From Gnetum montanum (lineage: Eukaryota > Streptophyta > Gnetopsida > Gnetales > Gnetaceae): a stretch of 64,000 nucleotides of DNA. Under the pieces are notes generated by a model, which was not told the origin of the DNA, searched no databases, and saw only the letters and a program-made list of their open reading frames with translations. The stretch spans positions 1,585,441 to 1,649,440 of the forward strand of contig MNCI01004661.1 of the NCBI GenBank assembly GCA_015680685.1, written 5' to 3'. Of this stretch, positions 57,340 through 64,000 are shown one piece after another; positions within the stretch are counted from its first letter, which is position 1; each line of letters opens with the position of its first letter. The position numbers and the translations under genes are program-made.

Positions 57340-59852
57340 ATTGCTAGCATTGATCTAGTCAGAAACAACATGAGTTAGCATTATAGTGTAGATTCAAAGC
57401 ATCACTTGGTTTGAAGGGCACTTGAAGGTATTTGATGTAGAGGATGAGGGTGCTAGAGATGTAGGGTGATTAGCTGGACTAGGTTGTGAGGGCTAGAGAG
57501 GACTGATAGGTTGGAAGAAGGGTCTTTTTCTAGCTCAATTATTTGAACCACTTGGTTGAAAAATTAATTGTGAGTGTATAGCCCTTGTAGCATTTCATTG
57601 TTGTGGCTATGAAGGAATCTCACCCTACATGGATGGAGTAAGAGGTAATTGGGTTGAAGGTGGAGGTGTATGTGCAGAGTGATGTGGAGGAGTGATGTGG
57701 AGGATGATATGGATATGAATATGAGTTTTTTTCTCAAGTAGATGGTGAATATGTTCAATGGTACTTTGGAGGGTAATAGTGATGTTGGAATGATGTATGA
57801 CTTGCAAAAATTGTATGGAAGATGGGTTGTTGAACATAGTACCCATATGGATCTGGTTGCCTATAAGGGTACTACTACTTTGGTGGTGGCATTCCCCATG
57901 ATTATGATTGATACCATTGTTGGTATTATTCACATGGTTGTGGAGGAGTCCCACTTGGGTAGTAAGCTTATTGCTGTTGGTGGAACTACCTTGGATTTCC
58001 TTGAGGATAAGGAAATTGTCTTGGAGCTTGCCTATGTGCTAGTCGAGGAATCAATGCATATACTCCAAACTTTTGTAAGTGTGACATCATAGGGCAACAT
58101 CCCTTTGGGTGTTCATATTAATAGATGTCACAGTCGGTTTCATCATTAGAGTCAAATTTCACAACTTCCTTTACTATAGTATCTTTGCCCTTACCTCTTT
58201 GGTAGGTGCATTTAGCTTCTTTTCACCTCCTGCAAGTATGATCACTATTTTGCTCTTTGGATTCTTTAGCAATCTTCAAAATGATTTGAAAATTTTCATC
58301 CAAAGAGTCCCATAACTTATTAACCTTTGCTGAAATATCAGAAACAAAATTTTGAATGGGCAAGGTTTTTCTATTCACCACTTTATCAAGTGGTGATTCC
58401 TCCTCATCAAAAAATTAGACCTCTCATTTTCTGATGGAAGGATCTTTGTTATACTCTTCATCACTTTCTTTTTTTCATAGCTCACCTTCTTCTTTTGCTA
58501 CTTTCTTGATTAGCCTTTGGATCTGATGACCTCCCAGTTTAGACAATCTTCCTTGGGAATACACCCTAAGGGTTCTTTTTGTTTCTACTTTGAGGCCATC
58601 TATGATGTGGCACAATTGTTCCCTATGAGAATAACCATGGCTAGGGCATTGGTGTAAGAGTGAATAGTATTGGCCCATGGTGACATCCAAGGGTTCATGT
58701 GATCCCTATTTCCAACCTTGGATTTTCCTTCTCAGATTACACACTCTAGAGTACGTTTGATATATGTTATTAAATAGCTTTAGCATGGTATCCCATTAAT
58801 GAATAGATTCTAGTTTCGAAGACTAGTACCAACTTTTAGCTTCTTTGATGAATGTCCTAGGAAATAGTTTGAGTTTTTTCCATTCATTCTCTATGTTCTG
58901 TAAGGCATAGGCATCATGAAAAGCTTGTAAATATGTTTGGGGTTTAGAGTTGTATCCCCCCTTAAATTTTGGATATTGTTCATGTTTAGGTGCTTGATTC
59001 AACTATCCTTCATATGCCTAGCTAAAATTTTAACTACCTTACAATGTTGAGAATTCTTCGAGTCACTAATAGAGGTTCATCATCATCATTGCATCAATGA
59101 TGGTTTTGGCCATCCATTTAATTTTGGTGGCCTTCATGGTCATTGTTATCTTGCTGATCACCTTCATCATGGTTGTTTCAATGGTAGCTTCCATGAGAAT
59201 TGTTAGATGGAGAGGAATATTCAAAATTAGATGAAGAGGAAGGTGGACCACCATTGCCACCATAGTGTCTACCGCCAATCTTATGCTTATTATGATCACC
59301 ATTCTTAGATCCCTTGCTATTGTGATGCTTGCTCGAGTCCCTACCTTAACCATCACTTTTTCCTGAACCCAATTTATGAATAGTGGATCGTAGGTTCAAG
59401 TTCACACCCTCGTCACTAGTATTAGGGGGTGGAGAATCTTCATGTTGACAACCTTCAGTAGGAGGATCCTTAGTGTCATCCTAATTTAGTAGGAATAAGG
59501 GATTGGTGTAATGTTTTCCCTTTGTAGCTTCATGGAGTTTCTCTTGACGTTGATATCATTTGCGTTGTGTTTCATTGGGATAGTAGTTTCGAGTGTCATA
59601 TCCATCCACAACATATTCTTTGTGAAGATCTACTATGCCCATCTTCTTGAGGGTTTTAAATAGCATCCTAGGCATAGATCTATCTAGGGGCAAGATGACA
59701 TTACCCTCCATATCATGCCATCACAATTATTCATCTTGATGTAGGATGAAGGTGAAGTTTAGCACAAACTCATCTAGATCAGTGTATATCACCTTGCATT
59801 CTTGTGGGACCGGTGGTTTAGTATCTTCGTGCTTGTGATAAGAAGAAGAAAT
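57340..59852 (-). pseudogene. gag: Gag of element A
   Basis: The expected start ATG is ATT at about 59852 (reads ISSSYHKHED). N-terminal landmarks FVLNFTFILHQDE and ILPLDRSMPRML match C2. A Asn/His/Gly-rich stretch lies at 59380-59100 and the core at 59060-58480 (DDEPLLVTRRILN). The zinc-knuckle-like motif near 58115 has lost one Cys (TGT to TAT). The Pro/Tyr tail (YGYYVQQP, SWGMPPP) is at 57950-57600. Over 40 stops, several frame changes. Confidence 0.78.
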
Positions 59853-60007
59853 TTTGCAAAACAAAATAAAATTACCAGTGTGCTTTTATAATTCTACATA
59901 TAGTGGGAATAATATTAACCTTTAGGTTTGTACAATGATATTAATGATATATACTTAGACCTAAATAATGCATGTTTTACAAACAAAGTCCTCGGCAATG
60001 ATGTCGA
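59853..60007 (-). other. Leader and decayed primer site of element A
   Basis: On minus, tcgacatcattgccgagga (60007-59989) occupies the tRNA-Asp site, with several transitions. Confidence 0.6.
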
Positions 60008-60930
60008 TGATGAGTAGCAAGGTACCCCTACATCTAACCATACGAATCACAAAGCATTCATGCATGATCCAGTTGAATTCTGTGGACTTTATCATTTTCA
60101 GTGCACTATTCCTTTAGGAAGTGAATCTAGCCCTAAGATCAATTGTTGTCTTCCCAATCACACTTGTGATGTTCATTGGTATGGTTAATTGGAATGGAGG
60201 CATTCGATTTTTATCACTTTTTGTTTTATAATTTGGAGCTCAAAATGTGGATAAAAGGAATTTAATTAAATAATATAAATTAATTAATTAACTAGAATTT
60301 AACGAATCCTAACATAAGCATCTGATCCCACTTTTTGTACACATCCTAAGCCCACATATCTACTATTAAGTGACCAAGTGCTATGCTTTTGGGCGTACCA
60401 AGTAATAATGCTGTTGGGATTACCAAGTAAATACGTGTTACACTCGAAGTAGTTGTACTTATGTATGTAATCTATTTGTCTTAATTGCTTCATTAATATA
60501 ATAACTAGAAAATATTGAATAACTAATGGAAAAAATTTAACAAATAATTGAGAACATTAAATGAATAAATAAAGTAGCTAATCTATCCAAAGTGTTACAA
60601 GGTTTATCAAAAAGCTCATCTTTATTGTCACACACACTACTGTGCTTAGGTACAACAGTGCTCGAATAAAGATCTGTATGCTTAATGACTCTTGTTATGG
60701 GAACTTGGGAAAAAAAATTCTAACTTTCAAATAGAAAACTACAAGAGCTTCACTACAACTACAATCTCTACTTGTCATAAATGTGACTACATCCACATAT
60801 TTATAGCTAAAAACCAACACTGTGTTGACAAGGTCTCATTGACACATTATAAGATGCATTGAATAGGCCTCATTGACAAGGCCTAGTCAATGAGGCCACA
60901 TTGATGCAGCTGATTGATCACAACTTATTA
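60008..60930 (-). repeat. 5' LTR of element A
   Basis: 923 bp, begins TGATGAGTAG, ends TTATTA where TCATCA is expected. TATA box GCTATAAATAT on minus (60807-60797). U3 array 60820-60930: GGCCTCATTGAC (60866-60877) and GTCAATGAGGCC (60886-60897) form a perfect 12-bp inverted repeat around an 8-nt spacer. Confidence 0.87.
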
Positions 60931-60954
60931 GATATAAAAATAATTTAAAGAATT

Positions 60955-61807
60955 ATTGAATGATCGTTATGAGTAATTTTTTACTAAGTTGATGGACACT
61001 CTACTAGAAAAGAGAATTAGTCCTTGGGTTGAAGGTAACTAGGTTAGGGCAAGGTGTTAAATAGGTTTTAAAAAAGATTACTTTACTATTAGTTACTTAG
61101 TTACTCTCAGACACTAGATAGAATTTGTAAAAATTCACAACAAAGTTTTTATTTGTTTTATTGATTTTGCAAAAGCATATTATTTAGTGATTCATACAAC
61201 AATATGGTTGCACTTGCATAAAATTGACCTCGAAGATTGTATGAGGAATTGATTATTGAAATTTAAAATAATAATTTGAAAAAATTTCAATTCTAGAGCA
61301 AAACTGGAACTAAGCAAGGTTATCCACTTTCTTTAACTCTCTTTTGTATCTTTAATAATAAATGCAAGAATGGTTGTGCAATGGACAAGATAGTCATGCT
61401 ATCAAAATTAAATGACATGTAGTAAACCTTGTTTTGTACATAGATGATATTGCCTTGATGTCCACTACTAAAGAAGGTATATAAAATATGCTACAAAGTT
61501 TAAAAAATTATTATTATTCATATAGTCTTCAAGTGAATGTAGATAAATCCAAATTGATGATTTGGGTTACAAGGAATACTTTTTATAACTTTAATTTTAA
61601 AGGTATCAATATGCAAATAGTAGATTCTTTTAAATATTTAGGTCTCATTTATATGGACAACTACATGTGAGGGAAGTGCATCAAAGACAAAATAGTAAGA
61701 GGTTCCAAGGCTCTATATGATTTTAAAAATAAGTGTATGGATTTAGAACTTTTGGCTTGGAAGATTAGAAAATAAATTTTTCATAGCATCATCTATCCTA
61801 TTGAATT
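60955..61807 (+). pseudogene. LINE (non-LTR) reverse transcriptase fragment
   Basis: RT landmarks in order: ISPWVEGN, FVKIHNKVF and FIDFAKAYY (catalytic Asp lost, Y), CIKLTSKIV, TKQGYPLSLTLFCIF, LYIDDIALMSTTKEG (YxDD kept, 61431-61475), SLQVNVDKSKLMIWVTRNTF and FKYLGLIYMDNY. Several stops and frame changes. The 5' part and endonuclease are absent. The 3' side is cut at 61807 by the LTR of element C. Confidence 0.87.
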
Positions 61808-62676
61808 TGATGAATCATGTTTTTCAGTGGCTAAGATATCTTAGCCCCAATATTGGATCTCATGCTAAGTTATTGGATATTCAATATTGTGGAATGCATG
61901 CCTACCTATAAATACAACACTTGGGCTCACAATCTGAATAACTTTCATTCCATCCTTAGTTAGATTCTTGCAGTTTTATTTCATAGTTTTAGTAATAGAG
62001 TGAATGCTCACAGTGTGGTGTTGGTAGTTGTATGGAATATTTATTCGAGTAAAGTGTACTTGGGCACAATTCATGATTAAAAATAAAGATTGAAATTTCT
62101 TTTCATCATTGTAGCATCCACTTAGTTTTATTGTTTTACTTAGCGTAGTTTTTACTATCTTATTATTTTAATCATTTATATTTCCAAGTATTTTACTTTA
62201 CTTTTTCATTAGTAAAGCAGAATGAGTATGATTGATTTTTAGTGTTTAAGTGTAATCGTTTGGTAATCCCAGTAGTGTTATTACTTAGTTCACCCAGTAG
62301 CATAATTATTGGTAACCTAGTAATGCTTACATGAGCCCAACATGTGTATGGTAAGCTAGGACCCGATGCTCATTGCTTTAGTCTAGAGTAGATTTACATT
62401 ATCGTCATTACTTAGATTTAGGATTAAATTTCATTCTCAATTATGTTTATCACTAGGAGTAATCAGGGTCTAATATCATCAATTATGATATGCATCACTT
62501 TGGACTAAACCATATGTGACAAAGCTACCACTAGTCTAAGTGGGAAGACAACATCCTACGATCAATGCTTAACAATCTAGACGTCATAATTAGTCCCATC
62601 TATGGAATTCGATTAGATTGTACATAAACGATTGTGATTTGTATGGTTGGGTGTAGGGGGTGCCCACTACTCATCA
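61808..62676 (+). repeat. 5' LTR of element C
   Basis: 869 bp, TGATGAATC to ACTCATCA. TATA box CTATAAATAC at about 61905. The end matches the other Athila-like LTRs (atggttgggtgtaggggg). Confidence 0.87.
61829..61890 (+). promoter_or_regulatory. U3 dyads of element C
   Basis: GGCTAAGATATCTTAGCC (61829-61846) is a perfect 18-bp palindrome; CCAATATTGG (61847-61856) follows directly. GGATATTCAATATTG comes next, then the TATA box. Confidence 0.8.
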
Positions 62677-62677
62677 T

Positions 62678-62695
62678 TGGGATTATTGATAGGGA
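62678..62695 (+). other. Decayed primer-binding site of element C
   Basis: TGGGATTATTGATAGGGA, at the tRNA-Asp-type position, with several mismatches. Confidence 0.55.
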
Positions 62696-62808
62696 TGATG
62701 TTGGCTATCTAGATTAGTTATATTATACATGATTGCTATAAATGTACTAACAATCTATCTTGTAGAAAACATTACTATTTTAAGTCATACACATTATTAA
62801 ACAAAACC

Positions 62809-64000
62809 ATGTCCTATTCACATAGGATCAATAATGCATTGTATAATGAAAACACTCAAAGGAAAAATGCTAGGTTCTATATTGAAGAGAATTTGGGTGA
62901 ACAACCTCAATCAAGGGTTTCATATGCTTATTTCAACTCATATGAAATGCAAGTAATATATTCAACTAGCACATATAATTCTAGAGGAGATGGAGTAAGT
63001 CTTAGATCAAGGAGGACCTCAAGGCCTAGGACCTCCTCTAAACCTAGAAAAGATAAATCAAGGGACCATGGGGAGAACTATAGGAGCCATGATGATTCTC
63101 ACAATTTCTCATCTTTCTCTTCCTCTTCAATATTTAGTTCTGATGAAGATGAACGTAGGTATAGAGATAGAGCTTTACTATGGGGTCAAGATAAAGATAG
63201 AAATCAAACCCAAGGGAAAAATCAAAGACATCAAAATGAGCATAGATGAGATCATCATAATCAGAAAGATAAAAATAGAAATTACCACCACGACATGTTT
63301 GATGATGGTGAACCCTTGTTGGCTACTAAGAGCATGATGCAAATAATAGAGGTAGTTAGAATACTTGATAGGCATTGAAGGGAAATTCACATCAAAAGGA
63401 TTAATATGAATAACATCCCTAAATTTGTGCAAGACTATAATTCTAATCTACAACATCACTCACAAGTCTTCCATGATGCCTGTGCCTTGCAAAACATCGA
63501 GAGTGAGTGGGAAAAACTTAAGCTCTTTCCTAGGATAGTAATAGAAAAAACTAAAATTATGTATAGATCATTGGAATCAAATTCAATCCATCGATGGTCC
63601 ACAATGTTGGAACTCTTCAATGAGAAACACCAAACCTAGACGAGAGTGTCCAACTTGAGAAAACCAATCCATGGATGGAGATAATGAGAACTTGAATCTT
63701 TGGATGCAGCCTTGGATAGATACTATTTGCTACTACATAGATGTTTAGGTCATGATTTCTCTCAAACAGAGTAGCTTTTCGACCCTTGGGATTTATGCCC
63801 AAGGTCGGTTATCCAAATTAAAAGCCCATAAGATACAAAGACTAATCAATTAGGTGGCAAAAGAAGAAGGAGAGCTATGTAAATGACAAAATGTAAAGGA
63901 ATATAATTAGGATTCAACTCTTCAAAATAAAGGGATCCATATCTATGAAGTAGAAAAAGAGGTAGCTCTTTATAAGGTGATTTCACAACAAACCTTGCCA
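62809..64000 (+). pseudogene. gag: Gag of element C (5' part)
   Basis: ATG 62809. N-terminus MSYSHRINNALYNENTQRK. Residues about 65-145 are Arg/Ser-rich then acidic (RSRRTSRPRTSSKPRKDKS, SSDEDERRYRDR), an RS-like stretch. The first stop is at 63247; the core continues in frame: DDGEPLLATKSMMQI, NMNNIPKFVQDYNSNLQHHS, FHDACALQNIESEWEKLKLF and WSTMLELFNE. More stops after 63637. Otherwise the same gag type as C2. Confidence 0.82.

Larger units (their letters stand above)
17837..60930 (-). mobile_element. Old autonomous Athila-like element A, split by N2
   Basis: Read on minus: 5' LTR 60008-60930, primer site, gag, protease, RT, RNase H, integrase, spacer with promoter-like block, accessory ORF (48709-51556), then after the N2 insertion (18459-48678) the 3' terminal spacer 18247-18463 and a truncated 3' LTR (17837-18246). 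Both LTR pieces share the TTGATGAGGCC-type U3, which no other element here has, so they belong together. It is the most decayed element by number of stops and frame breaks. Confidence 0.82.
61808..64000 (+). mobile_element. Athila-like element C, 5' part (runs off the window)
   Basis: LTR 61808-62676, primer site, gag. It was inserted into the LINE; the left flank GAATT (61803-61807) would be the TSD, but the other end is outside the window. Confidence 0.85.

Overview
This is nuclear DNA from a vascular plant, probably one with a large genome. The coding remains are plant Ty3/gypsy LTR retrotransposons (Athila-like and Tat-like), one LINE fragment and the 3' end of a plant AAA-ATPase gene. 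GT-AG introns and plant-style TATA boxes fit this. I cannot name the species. No rRNA, tRNA, CRISPR array or prokaryotic feature was seen.

Layout. 1-351 is the last exon of an AAA-ATPase gene with an in-frame stop; 352-3017 is AT-rich flank. 3023-11714 is a non-autonomous Athila-like element on + (TSD CACTA) with gag and an accessory ORF but no pol. 11847-16680 is a truncated Athila-like element on - (element B). 16680-17836 is an opposite-strand chimeric fragment (protease, RT N-terminus, LTR end). From 17837 to 60930 lies one nest. Its host is an old autonomous Athila-like element on - (element A: 5' LTR 60008-60930; gag, PR, RT, RNase H, INT, accessory ORF; 3' LTR remnant 17837-18246). Inside A sits a second non-autonomous element (N2, 18464-48673, TSD ACATT). 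N2 is split by an 18.6-kb Tat-lineage element (T, 20050-38606, TSD ATGCC) and by an Athila-like deletion derivative (C2, 39252-45214, TSD ACTAG). 60955-61807 is a LINE RT fragment cut by element C (LTR 61808-62676, then gag running off the window).

How the parts fit. The Athila-like elements share LTR ends, gag, a decayed tRNA-Asp-type primer site and, in some members, an accessory gene downstream of pol or of gag. Its domain resembles the 'putative plant transposon protein' type, followed by coiled coils. Element T has tandem RNase H domains (Tat hallmark) and, unusually, a spliced antisense accessory gene with its own TATA box between protease and RT.

The most interesting pattern is regulatory. 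Each LTR family has a dyad-rich motif array in U3 just upstream of the TATA box: GCGATATCGC-type, GCGTATACGC-type, or TCAATGAGGCC-type. In three elements the same family-specific motif recurs beside the accessory gene. This resembles the logic of VANC anti-silencing proteins of VANDAL transposons, whose proteins recognise short motif arrays of their own family; that link is inference. Element T also carries three minisatellites whose units share an AGTTTA lead followed by short inverted repeats that change in a compensating way between arrays.
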